DNA from: an uncultured Clostridia bacterium
GTDB lineage: Bacteria > Bacillota > Clostridia > Christensenellales > UBA3700
DNA length: 25,278 bases
Reading direction: 5' to 3'
Assembly (NCBI GenBank): GCA_947176115.1
Contig: CAMWPK010000006.1
Span: 1 to 25,278 of the forward strand
Shown here: positions 13,736 through 20,431 of the stretch, one piece after another
How the letters are laid out: each line of letters opens with the position of its first letter
Position numbering within the stretch: position 1 is the stretch's first letter
The notes under the pieces: model-generated
The model's input: the letters and a program-made list of their open reading frames with translations, nothing else
Told to the model about the DNA's origin: nothing
The model's database searches: none
Translations under genes and position numbers: made by a program

Positions 13736-14521
13736 ATGGATAAGAAGAACATAGCAATAGTCACGGGCGCAAGTAGCGGAATAGGCAAGGAATTTGTGGG
13801 CTTGCTTTTGAAAGAGGACGGCATAGATGAGATGTGGGCGATAGGTCGCAATGATGAAAGATTGAAAGAAGTCAAAGAATTTGATAAAGAACGCGTACGA
13901 ATATTTTCCATGGACCTAACGGACAGGAGAAATCTTGACATAATCGAAGCGCTTATCTCAAGCGAGGACGTCAACGTGAAGTGGCTTGTCAACTGCGCAG
14001 GCTACGCCAAGTTTTGCGACTATGGCGGTATAGATAGATACACGTCTATAAATATGATAGATCTCAACGTAAACGCGCTTGTTTCGATGGGACTTATATG
14101 TCTGCCGTATATGGAGAAGGGCGCGCATATAATAAATATGGCGTCGCAAGCGTCCTTCCAGCCATTGCCGTATCAAAATATATACTCATCGACAAAAGCC
14201 TTTGTTCGCAATTACACGAGAGCCTTAAACGTAGAACTAAAGAGCAAAGGAATAGTCGCTACGGCGGTATGCCCGGGGTGGATGCAGACCAGACTTATCG
14301 AGAGGGCAATAGTCAAGGGCGAAAAGGGAACGCGAGTATTCCCTCATATAGTCTATCCCGAAGTAGTCGCAAAAAAGGCTATTAAGGACGCAAAGAAGTC
14401 AAAAGATATTTCCGTCTACGGACTTTACGTCAAGATGTCGCGCGTCATAGCCAAGTTATTACCGCAAAAGTGTATGATGGGAATATGGCTTAAGCAACAG
14501 AGATTGATGGAGAAAAACTAG
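13736..14521 (+). CDS. SDR-family NAD(P)-dependent oxidoreductase
   Basis: 261-residue classical short-chain dehydrogenase/reductase. The Rossmann motif TGASSGIG is at 10-17, NCAG at 86-89, and the catalytic pair Tyr150-x3-Lys154 in IYSSTKAF, preceded by a Ser in INMASQAS. The C-terminal part is basic and hydrophobic (MSRVIAKLLPQK), which resembles membrane-associated lipid-type SDRs such as 3-ketoacyl reductases; that is only a resemblance. The ATG is 7 nt after GAGG (13725-13728). Its TAG stop lies in a CTAG shared with the stop of the convergent ferritin-like gene. Substrate unknown. Confidence 0.92.
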   Translation: MDKKNIAIVTGASSGIGKEFVGLLLKEDGIDEMWAIGRNDERLKEVKEFDKERVRIFSMDLTDRRNLDIIEALISSEDVNVKWLVNCAGYAKFCDYGGIDRYTSINMIDLNVNALVSMGLICLPYMEKGAHIINMASQASFQPLPYQNIYSSTKAFVRNYTRALNVELKSKGIVATAVCPGWMQTRLIERAIVKGEKGTRVFPHIVYPEVVAKKAIKDAKKSKDISVYGLYVKMSRVIAKLLPQKCMMGIWLKQQRLMEKN

Positions 14522-15012
14522 TTGCCTAAATTTTCAAGCAAGTCATTGAAAATTTTGATATGTAATTCCTCGTCTTGAGCAATACGCAAAAACAGTTCGC
14601 TTAGCGACGCGTTGTTGATACAGGAAGCGACTCTGCGGTAGTTGCAAATTGCTTGCTGTTCGGCGCAAATATTATTTTGCAAGAAACAAATTGGATTTTG
14701 CGTATAGTTGAGATTAGAGCCAGACCAAAAGCAAGTACTACCGCCCATGATAGGATCTCCGCCCACTTTGACGATTGCTTCGCCAAGCAGTGAGTGATGC
14801 ATCATTTCCGTCTTGGAAATTTTGAGCAAGAGATTTGCCATGTTTTCGTCAATACCGTCTGTGAGGTAATGTTGATATAGGTATTGTGTGATTGCCGTCA
14901 ATTCGCCTTCGCGACCTGAGTACAAGTCCATAATCATTCTCAAATCGCGATGAGAGCAAGTTCCTCTCACTTGTGGGTAGGGGGTGTCTAGCGCGCATTT
15001 AATGTCTTCCAT
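14518..15012 (-). CDS. Ferritin-like di-metal protein (manganese catalase/rubrerythrin-type fold)
   Basis: 164-residue four-helix-bundle protein with the carboxylate-bridged di-metal pattern Glu37 (GELTAITQY), Glu69-x2-His72 (TEMMHH), Glu118 (CAEQQAICNY) and Glu148-x2-His151 (DEELHIK). This is the ExxH layout of ferritin-like, rubrerythrin and manganese catalase proteins, which handle iron or peroxide. There is no rubredoxin domain. Several cysteines (19, 94, 109, 116, 123, 131) are unusual for a plain ferritin-like protein and could be structural or redox active. ATG 15012 was chosen because AAGGAG is 6 nt upstream; the frame is open to 15045. The stop overlaps the convergent SDR stop by 3 bases. 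Oxidative-stress defence is a likely but unproven role. Confidence 0.85.
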   Translation of the reverse strand: MEDIKCALDTPYPQVRGTCSHRDLRMIMDLYSGREGELTAITQYLYQHYLTDGIDENMANLLLKISKTEMMHHSLLGEAIVKVGGDPIMGGSTCFWSGSNLNYTQNPICFLQNNICAEQQAICNYRRVASCINNASLSELFLRIAQDEELHIKIFNDLLENLGN

Positions 15013-15091
15013 ATTTAACTCCTTTTCAAAACGCTTATATCCCATACTATGAGGGCGATAATTTTTATGTGAGAATTTTTTGTTAAAATCG

Positions 15092-15120
15092 TTGTCTTTT
15101 TGGAATTGATGTGTTATTAT
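15092..15120 (+). promoter_or_regulatory. Promoter of secG
   Basis: TTGTCT (15092-15097), 17-bp spacer, TATTAT (15115-15120), 31 bp before the ATG. Confidence 0.6.
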
Positions 15121-15151
15121 ATTATGGCAGTCATATCGACGGAGGTAAAAA

Positions 15152-15448
15152 ATGAACTATATAATGTTGCTGGGAGAGGCAATCTTCCAACCTAATATAA
15201 CAGACTGGCTTCGCCCGCTAATATTGGCGTTGTGTCTAGTACTCGGTATTGCAGAGGTAGTAGTCATAATGATGCAAAAGCCACAGAATGAAAATATCGG
15301 CGTCCTCGGCGGTCAAGAAACGGACTCTTATGCCAAGAAGAATAAGGCAAGGTCAAAGGAAAGTATCTTGAAGAAGTTGACGATTGCGTTTGCAGTAGTT
15401 TTAGCAGTACTCGCGCTTTTCTTCTTCATCACTTTTATCCAAAAGTAA
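15152..15448 (+). CDS. secG: Preprotein translocase subunit SecG
   Basis: 98-residue membrane protein with the SecG layout: a first helix (about 20-40, LILALCLVLGIAEVVVIMMQ), a polar loop rich in Gly and Lys containing LGGQETDSYAKKNKARSKES, and a second helix (about 74-95) after LKKLT. The loop and the LKKLT start of helix two are the conserved parts of the family. SecG helps SecYE and SecA move proteins across the membrane. It has a strong GGAGGT ribosome site (15144-15149 region) and its own promoter, and ends in a terminator before smpB. In many Firmicutes secG is followed by rnr and smpB; here rnr is absent from this position. Confidence 0.88.
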   Translation: MNYIMLLGEAIFQPNITDWLRPLILALCLVLGIAEVVVIMMQKPQNENIGVLGGQETDSYAKKNKARSKESILKKLTIAFAVVLAVLALFFFITFIQK

Positions 15449-15472
15449 GAGTATCTACAAAATGACAAAGTT

Positions 15473-15510
15473 AATCGCCTGAGGGGTTTTCCAAGGGCGA
15501 TTTTTATTTT
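15473..15510 (+). terminator. Terminator after secG
   Basis: Outer stem AATCGCC (15473-15479) and GGCGATT (15496-15502) followed by TTTATTTT. Part of the enclosed sequence (GGTTTTCC) can pair further. Confidence 0.7.
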
Positions 15511-15573
15511 GCATCAAAATCCGCCATTTTAGGCTTGGTCCAAACACGGTACGCAAAGATACGAAAATATTAC

Positions 15574-15602
15574 TTGTTATGAAAGGACATATATGTTATA
15601 AT
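15574..15602 (+). promoter_or_regulatory. Promoter of smpB
   Basis: TTGTTA (15574-15579), 17-bp spacer, TATAAT (15597-15602), directly before the AAGGAG ribosome site and the ATG at 15619. The predicted leader is very short. Confidence 0.6.
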
Positions 15603-15618
15603 GACGTAAGGAGCAATT

Positions 15619-16077
15619 ATGGCTGACGGAATTAAGATAATCGACAACAACAAAAAAGCATATTTCGATTACTTCATAGAAGATACCTATGAGGCAGGCA
15701 TTGCGCTAGTCGGTTGCGAAGTCAAGTCAATAAGGCAAGGACAGGTCAATCTAAAGGACAGTTTTTGCATAGTCAAAGGCGGAGAAGTGTTCTTAATGAA
15801 CGCGCACATCAAGCCTTATGAGAAAGGAAGTTATTTCAACGTCGATGCAAAGCGTCCTCGCAAGTTGCTTCTGCACAAAAAAGAGATAGACAAATTGCGT
15901 GGGGCGGTTACGCAGAAGTCGTATACTTTAGTGCCCACCAAGATTTATTTCCGTCAAGGCTTAGTCAAGGTGGAAGTAGGGCTTGCCAAGGGTAAGGAAT
16001 TGCATGACAAGCGCAAATCTATCGCAGATAGAGAAGCAAAAAGACAGATAGACAGAGCGGTAAAGGAATATCGCTAA
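15619..16077 (+). CDS. smpB: SsrA-binding protein SmpB
   Basis: 152-residue RNA-binding partner of tmRNA in trans-translation, which frees stalled ribosomes and tags the unfinished protein. Family blocks are clear: NKKAYFDYFIEDTYEAGI near the start, GCEVKSIRQGQVNLKDSF, NAHIKPYEKGS, RKLLLHKKEI, and the basic tail GKELHDKRKSIADREAKRQIDRA that reaches the decoding centre. The length is normal. An AAGGAG ribosome site lies upstream. No tmRNA gene is recognised nearby in this window. Confidence 0.97.
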   Translation: MADGIKIIDNNKKAYFDYFIEDTYEAGIALVGCEVKSIRQGQVNLKDSFCIVKGGEVFLMNAHIKPYEKGSYFNVDAKRPRKLLLHKKEIDKLRGAVTQKSYTLVPTKIYFRQGLVKVEVGLAKGKELHDKRKSIADREAKRQIDRAVKEYR

Positions 16078-16080
16078 AAC

Positions 16081-16115
16081 GTCATTTCGACCGTAGCAAA
16101 GTTGAGAAATATCTA
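16081..16115 (+). repeat. Dispersed repeat copy upstream of metY
   Basis: Begins GTCATTTCGACCGTAGCAAAG and ends GAGAAATATCTAC. It matches the minus-strand reading of 1591-1630 at both ends and the core at 13623-13660. Its TTGAGA (16102-16107) is also the best -35 box for metY. Confidence 0.6.
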
Positions 16116-16131
16116 CAATATAAATTATAAG
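16102..16131 (+). promoter_or_regulatory. Possible metY promoter
   Basis: TTGAGA (16102-16107), 18-bp spacer, TATAAG (16126-16131), ahead of an AGGAG ribosome site. The -35 box lies inside a dispersed repeat copy. No SAM riboswitch or T-box fits in the 72 bp between smpB and metY. Confidence 0.45.
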
Positions 16132-16149
16132 TTAAATAGGAGATGCAAA

Positions 16150-17433
16150 ATGAGCAAAATAGAAACGATATGCATACAGGGCGGATACAAACCCGGCAAT
16201 GGCGAGCCAAGACAGGTGCCTATAATTCAAAGTACGACTTTTAAGTATGATACAAGCGAGGCGATGGCAAAGCTATTCGACCTTGAGGAGAGCGGGTACT
16301 TCTATACCCGTCTTCAAAATCCGACCAATGATTACGTTGCTCAAAAGATTTGCGAGCTCGAGGGCGGAAGCGCAGGAATGTTGACCTCTTCAGGACAAGC
16401 CGCCAACTTCTATGCGATATTCAATATCGCAGGTTGCGGGGACCACATTGTTGCATCGTCTACGATTTACGGCGGGACGTACAATCTTTTTTCCGTCACT
16501 ATGAAGAGAATGGGCATCGACTTTACTTTCGTCAAGCCCGACTGCTCTGACGAAGAACTTGAAAAGGCGTTCAGACCCAATACCAAGGCGGTATTTGGCG
16601 AAACTATTGCCAATCCTGCAATCGTCGTATTCGATATAGAGAGATTTGCCAAGGTAGCGCATGCGCACGGCGTACCGCTTATTGTGGATAATACTTTTGC
16701 TACGCCGATAAATTGCAGACCTTTTGAATGGGGCGCCGACATAGTTACGCATTCCACGACCAAGTATATGGACGGACACGGGGCAGGCGTAGGCGGAGCA
16801 ATCATTGACAGCGGTAAGTTTGATTGGACAAAGTATCCTGACAAATTTGCAGGTCTTTGCACTCCCGACGAGAGCTATCACGGCGTAACTTATACAGAGA
16901 GATTTGGACTTGGCGGAGCTTTTATCACCAAGGCTACCGCTCAGTTAATGAGAGATTTCGGTTCGATTCAATCTCCGCAAAACGCATACATACTCAACCT
17001 CGGACTGGAGAGCCTTGCGGTGAGAATGGAAAGGCATTGTTCCAATGCTTTGAAAATGGCTGAATTTTTGCAAAGCCACAAGAGAGTAGCGTGGGTAACT
17101 TATCCAAATCTCAAGGGCGATAAGGGATACGAACTTGCCAAGAAGTATTTGCCCAACGGCTCTTGCGGAGTTTTGAGCTTTGGCGTCAAGGGCGGTAGAA
17201 AGTCCGCAGAAGAAGTGATGAAGCATCTCAAAGTAATTGCTATCGAAACGCACGTTGCAGACGCGCGCAGTTGCTGTCTGCATCCGGCAAGCGCAACGCA
17301 CCGACAAATGAACGACAAAGAACTTGCCAATGCAGGGGTATCGCCAGAGCTCATACGTCTTTCAGTGGGAATAGAGAATATCGACGACCTCATAGCAGAC
17401 GTAAAACAAGCGTTGGACAGTCTGGATAAATAA
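16150..17433 (+). CDS. metY: O-acetylhomoserine sulfhydrylase (aminocarboxypropyltransferase)
   Basis: 427-residue PLP enzyme of the Cys/Met metabolism family that makes homocysteine from O-acetylhomoserine and sulfide. The PLP lysine is Lys205 in HSTTKYMDGHG. Other marks are YTRLQNPT (52-59), the PLP-stacking region ASSTIYGGTYNLF, Asp180 in IVDNTFATP, and the C-terminal LRLSVGIE-type motif (LIRLSVGIENIDDL). Length and the long insert after IDSGKFDW separate MetY from the shorter MetB/MetC group. ATG 16150 has AGGAG about 7 nt upstream; the open frame extends to 16102 without support. metA follows 38 bp later and supplies the substrate. Confidence 0.94.
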   Translation: MSKIETICIQGGYKPGNGEPRQVPIIQSTTFKYDTSEAMAKLFDLEESGYFYTRLQNPTNDYVAQKICELEGGSAGMLTSSGQAANFYAIFNIAGCGDHIVASSTIYGGTYNLFSVTMKRMGIDFTFVKPDCSDEELEKAFRPNTKAVFGETIANPAIVVFDIERFAKVAHAHGVPLIVDNTFATPINCRPFEWGADIVTHSTTKYMDGHGAGVGGAIIDSGKFDWTKYPDKFAGLCTPDESYHGVTYTERFGLGGAFITKATAQLMRDFGSIQSPQNAYILNLGLESLAVRMERHCSNALKMAEFLQSHKRVAWVTYPNLKGDKGYELAKKYLPNGSCGVLSFGVKGGRKSAEEVMKHLKVIAIETHVADARSCCLHPASATHRQMNDKELANAGVSPELIRLSVGIENIDDLIADVKQALDSLDK

Positions 17434-17471
17434 AGATAAAGTTTTGCAAGTAGATTGCAAAAGGAGTTAGT

Positions 17472-18377
17472 ATGCCAATAGTAATACCAAAGGACTTGCC
17501 GGCTTTTGACGTGCTTGCCAAAGAGAAAATCTTTGTTATGCCAAATGAGAGGGCGGTAAGCCAAGATATAAGACCCATAGAGATTGCGATTGTCAATCTC
17601 ATGCCTACCAAAATTGATACGGAAACGCAACTTATGCGACTGCTTGGCAATTCGTCGTTGCAAATCAACGTTACGCTTGTCAATATGGATACTTATACTT
17701 CAAAGAATACTCCTCAAAGCCATATGCAAAAGTTCTATAAGGTCTTTGACGAGATAAAAGACAGGCATTTTGACGGTATGATAATCACGGGCGCGCCCGT
17801 TGAGCATATGGGCTTTGAAGAAGTGGCGTATTGGAAAGAACTGAGCGAGATTATGGCGTGGTCGGACACCAACGTTACGTCTACCATACATATCTGTTGG
17901 GGAGCGCAAGCGGGGCTTTACTATCACTACGGAATAAACAAACACAGTCGCGCCAACAAGTTGTTCGGCATATATGAAGTCAATGCGGAAGATAAATACG
18001 ACGCTTTGCTAAAAGGTATGAACGACAAGATGTATATTCCTATGTCGCGTCATACAGATATAGACGAGGATAAGTTGAGAAGTATTCCTGACCTCAAAGC
18101 GCTTGCAAGCGGTAAAGAATGCGGTATTGCAGTAATCAAGAGTGTTGACAATAAGAGATTTTTCTTTTTGGGACACAGCGAATACGACCGTACGACGTTA
18201 AAGAAAGAATATCTGCGCGACGTTGATAAAGGCTTGGATATTCAAAGACCCGTCAACTATTTTGAGGACGACGGACTTTATAATATCAATCTTTCTTGGC
18301 GCAGTACAGCATACCTTCTTTTCAACAACTGGCTCAACTATTACGTATACCAAGTTACGCCGTATCGTTTGGATTAA
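17472..18377 (+). CDS. metA: Homoserine O-acetyltransferase (MetA family)
   Basis: 301-residue MetA-family enzyme that acylates homoserine as the first step of methionine synthesis. The active-site residues fall at the family positions: Cys142 (HICWGAQ), His235 and Glu237 (LGHSEYDR). Residue 111, in TGAPVEHMGFEEV, is Glu, the residue known to favour acetyl-CoA; succinyl-CoA users such as E. coli have Gly there. An acetyltransferase therefore fits, and it matches the O-acetylhomoserine sulfhydrylase encoded just upstream. An AAAGGAG lies before the ATG. A strong terminator follows. The annotation 'homoserine O-succinyltransferase', often copied for this family, would probably be wrong here. 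Confidence 0.95.
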   Translation: MPIVIPKDLPAFDVLAKEKIFVMPNERAVSQDIRPIEIAIVNLMPTKIDTETQLMRLLGNSSLQINVTLVNMDTYTSKNTPQSHMQKFYKVFDEIKDRHFDGMIITGAPVEHMGFEEVAYWKELSEIMAWSDTNVTSTIHICWGAQAGLYYHYGINKHSRANKLFGIYEVNAEDKYDALLKGMNDKMYIPMSRHTDIDEDKLRSIPDLKALASGKECGIAVIKSVDNKRFFFLGHSEYDRTTLKKEYLRDVDKGLDIQRPVNYFEDDGLYNINLSWRSTAYLLFNNWLNYYVYQVTPYRLD

Positions 18378-18384
18378 ATATATA

Positions 18385-18417
18385 AAAACTCTTGGAGAAT
18401 ACATCCAAGAGTTTTTT
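18385..18417. terminator. Bidirectional terminator after metA
   Basis: Perfect 12-bp stem AAAACTCTTGGA / TCCAAGAGTTTT (18385-18396 and 18404-18415) with a 7-nt loop, followed by further T on the plus strand. On the minus strand the stem also ends in a T run, so it can stop the convergent 18458-19211 operon. Confidence 0.88.
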
Positions 18418-18457
18418 ACGTTATGCACTTCAAAATTTATATATCGTTAAAGATTTG

Positions 18458-18886
18458 CTAAGAATCTAGGGCAGGTAAAATAACAAACACCGTTAATAAT
18501 ACCGCCAAACAACTTACAATCATAAGCAAAGATATCACTATTCCCGCTATTGAAAAGCCTTTTCCCTTTCCGTCTAAATTTTTGGATTTAATTAGACCTA
18601 CTATACTGAGTATCAATCCAAAAATAGAATATGCGCCCAAAAAAGACAACACAAATCCTATAATAGCTAAAGCATTAGACTTTCTTTGTTCAATCTGAAC
18701 AGGAGAGGATTGTACGGTGGCAACAATATCGTTCTCTTCTTTAGGCAATTCGTTTTCAGAATTCAACTCAGTATCATAGGTCAGCAAATTGGTCAGTGAC
18801 GATTGCATACCTATAAGCCTGTTTCCGCAAAATGCGCATCTGTCACTTATATTAAGTTTAGCGCAAAATCTACAGAGCGTAGCCAT
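18458..18886 (-). CDS. Zinc-ribbon membrane protein with DUF4190-like segment
   Basis: 142-residue protein. The N-terminus has a small zinc ribbon (Cys5, Cys8, Cys17, Cys20: CRFCAKLNISDRCAFCG). A polar linker of about 45 residues follows. Then come two hydrophobic helices (about 72-100 and 111-138) joined by KSKNLDGKGKGFSIAGI, the layout of the DUF4190 domain. It would sit in the membrane with the ribbon in the cytoplasm. The start is 1 bp after the stop of the preceding gene and has AGAGGTGG upstream, so the two genes form an operon read towards the metA terminator. The function is unknown; the family is common in Gram-positive bacteria. Confidence 0.8.
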   Translation of the reverse strand: MATLCRFCAKLNISDRCAFCGNRLIGMQSSLTNLLTYDTELNSENELPKEENDIVATVQSSPVQIEQRKSNALAIIGFVLSFLGAYSIFGLILSIVGLIKSKNLDGKGKGFSIAGIVISLLMIVSCLAVLLTVFVILPALDS

Positions 18887-18887
18887 T

Positions 18888-19211
18888 TTACGCCACCTCT
18901 TTTACAAAAACAAGCGATATAACTTCCATGCTTTTGCCCAAGTAGCACTCGTTAAGGCGCGGGCATATCCAACTGCCAAGCAAAGGTATCCACCCGAAAA
19001 TCATTTCAATAATAGTCTTTTTGCGAGTGATGTTGATGGGAAGAGCGACGACAGAATGAAGCGTCCATCCGCCCTTTGCCTCTTCGCTGATTTTTTGCCC
19101 AAAGGGAGTTACGCTGGAATCTAAAAGCGCGCTGGAAAATCCTGCGTCCCATTCACTCTTTTTGATTTTAGTAGTAGTGCCGGGCATATAAACTGTCTTG
19201 TATTGTAGCAT
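18888..19211 (-). CDS. DUF4177-like small protein
   Basis: 107-residue protein without a signal peptide. It starts LQYKTVYMPGTT and has the pattern EEAKGGWTLHSVVALP in the middle and ISLVFVKEV at the end, which together recall the DUF4177 fold (a beta strand, a helix, 'GW.L..v', then a last strand 'v.f.ke'). There is an inserted stretch (TRKKTIIEMIFGWIPLLGSWICP) more hydrophobic than usual. ATG 19211 was chosen because AAAGGAG lies 5-6 nt before it; the frame is open to 19229. It is first in the operon with the zinc-ribbon membrane protein and divergent from an XRE regulator. Function unknown. Confidence 0.75.
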   Translation of the reverse strand: MLQYKTVYMPGTTTKIKKSEWDAGFSSALLDSSVTPFGQKISEEAKGGWTLHSVVALPINITRKKTIIEMIFGWIPLLGSWICPRLNECYLGKSMEVISLVFVKEVA

Positions 19212-19253
19212 TTTGTTCTCCTTTTCCAAAGTAGGAATATATTTCTTATCATT

Positions 19254-19282
19254 ATTCTAACACAAATGAGTTAAGTAGTCAA
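19254..19282 (-). promoter_or_regulatory. Promoter of the DUF4177-like/zinc-ribbon operon
   Basis: On the minus strand: TTGACT (19277-19282), 17-bp spacer, TAGAAT (19254-19259). The spacer contains TTAACTC, one of three related half-sites in this intergenic region. Confidence 0.65.
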
Positions 19283-19328
19283 CTATATTGAATTATTAAT
19301 TAACTCTTTTTAGTGTTAAAATGAGTTA
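19264..19328. promoter_or_regulatory. Candidate XRE operator half-sites
   Basis: GAGTTAA occurs at 19268-19274, its inverse TTAACTC at 19300-19306, and GAGTTA again at 19323-19328. The first and third lie in the longer direct repeat AAATGAGTTA (19264-19273, 19319-19328). The first is between the -35 and -10 boxes of the minus-strand operon, and the third is just before the ribosome site of the XRE gene. This spacing fits self-regulation and repression of the operon by the XRE protein. Confidence 0.5.
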
Positions 19329-19348
19329 GAAAGGGAAAGGATTAATTA

Positions 19349-19654
19349 GTGATGACAGTTCTTGAAAAAATTGACAAATTAAGAATAGAGCGCGGATGGT
19401 CTATAAATTACCTAGCTATGGAAGCTATGCTTACTCAGTCTACGCTGAACAACTTATATATGAGAAATGCAGAGCCCAAGATTTCTACTTTACGCGCGAT
19501 TTGCAATGCGTTTGGCATTACGCTAGCGGAATTTTTTGCAGACGAGGGTATGACGGATAAAAGCGATATTGATTTAGAGATTCAGCGCAAAATATCGACG
19601 CTTACAAATGAACAAAAGAGCGCTTTAATAGTTATATTAAAATCCATGAAATAA
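19349..19654 (+). CDS. XRE-family transcriptional regulator
   Basis: About 101 residues with one Cro/C1-type HTH (about residues 6-62: LRIERGWSINYLAMEAMLTQSTLNNLYMRNAEPKISTLRAICNAFGITLAEFF) and a short acidic, helical tail ending in LTNEQKSALIVILKSMK. This layout is common for small phage-like or stress regulators. Either GTG 19349 or ATG 19352 could be the start; the GGGAAAGG at 19333-19340 is better spaced for the GTG. It is divergent from the DUF4177-like/zinc-ribbon operon, and repeated GAGTTA sites lie between them, so it probably controls that operon. No ligand-binding domain is seen. Confidence 0.88.
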   Translation: MMTVLEKIDKLRIERGWSINYLAMEAMLTQSTLNNLYMRNAEPKISTLRAICNAFGITLAEFFADEGMTDKSDIDLEIQRKISTLTNEQKSALIVILKSMK

Positions 19655-19752
19655 TCATTGTATTTTGCATAGGCGATTTCAGTCTTCGTACAAGATTTAA
19701 TAAAAAATAATTTTATGCTCACAATTTATTGCGCGTTGTCATAAAATGCAGT

Positions 19753-20418
19753 ATGATTTTTTGTTTTTCCGACATTGAATTCGATAGAGTAGTTGAAGAA
19801 TACGGCGCAATGATTTCTCCCAATGATATTTTGCTTTTCACCAGAGAAGTTGTAGGACTTGTGGATATGCCTGCCGAATTGGGCGGTAGGACGAGTATTT
19901 TAAGGGGCATAGTAGAGTACAGTAAAGACAAAGGCGTAATTATTGTTGTCGCTATGCGCGCCAAGATAGGCGAGAAAATTTTCAATAGCGTAAGCGTCAT
20001 TGACAACGGTCATATCATGGGAGTGAGCGACGAGATTACTCCGCCAAAGGGTTACGTGGGTTCGTCCACCGTGCGCTCTTATATGACTTCAAGGGGCAAA
20101 GTATGCGTATTCGTGGACAGCGATATTTGCTATCCACAGCTTTGGCAAGGCGCGTTAAAGGGGTGTAGATATATCTTTTGTCTGAACTCTTCTTGCTCTG
20201 ACGTTGAGAGAATTTCTTGCGCAAGAACTCTTGCTTGCGCGACGGGCAGATACGTGCTTTGTAAGTTTACGGACAGCGGGGCATGTATCAATTCTTACGG
20301 CAAGATAGAGAGTATCAAGTGGGGAAGAATGTCAGCGTTTTATATGCCTCTTACTTTTGCCGTCGGCAAGGTCGTAAAGGGCAAGATAAAGTTTGCCGAA
20401 GAAAAGAATACTTACTGA
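19753..20418 (+). CDS. Degenerate nitrilase-superfamily (carbon-nitrogen hydrolase) protein
   Basis: 221 residues if started at ATG 19753; a TTG at 19729 is also in frame, and neither has a clear ribosome site. The pattern DILLFTREVVGL (Glu32), then EYSKDKGVIIVVAM, NSVSVIDNGHIMGVSDEI and VDSDICYPQLWQGALKGCRYIFCLNS (Cys126) follows the carbon-nitrogen hydrolase fold. The catalytic Glu and Cys can be placed, but the Lys expected after the 'G..g.yrK' block appears to be Glu94 or Asp93 (VSDEI). The protein is also shorter than the usual 260-300 residues. It may be inactive or have a changed activity. It ends 13 bp before the convergent glycosidase stop. Alignment is by eye. Confidence 0.65.
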   Translation: MIFCFSDIEFDRVVEEYGAMISPNDILLFTREVVGLVDMPAELGGRTSILRGIVEYSKDKGVIIVVAMRAKIGEKIFNSVSVIDNGHIMGVSDEITPPKGYVGSSTVRSYMTSRGKVCVFVDSDICYPQLWQGALKGCRYIFCLNSSCSDVERISCARTLACATGRYVLCKFTDSGACINSYGKIESIKWGRMSAFYMPLTFAVGKVVKGKIKFAEEKNTY

Positions 20419-20431
20419 TTTGTTTGCGTAT

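Noticed and set aside
16078..16149. SAM riboswitch or T-box before metY
   Set aside because: Only 72 bp are available, mostly a dispersed repeat, and no kink-turn, pseudoknot or T-box motif is visible.
16078..16149. tmRNA gene next to smpB
   Set aside because: The gap to metY is far too short and no tRNA-like ends are seen; no tmRNA was recognised elsewhere in the window.
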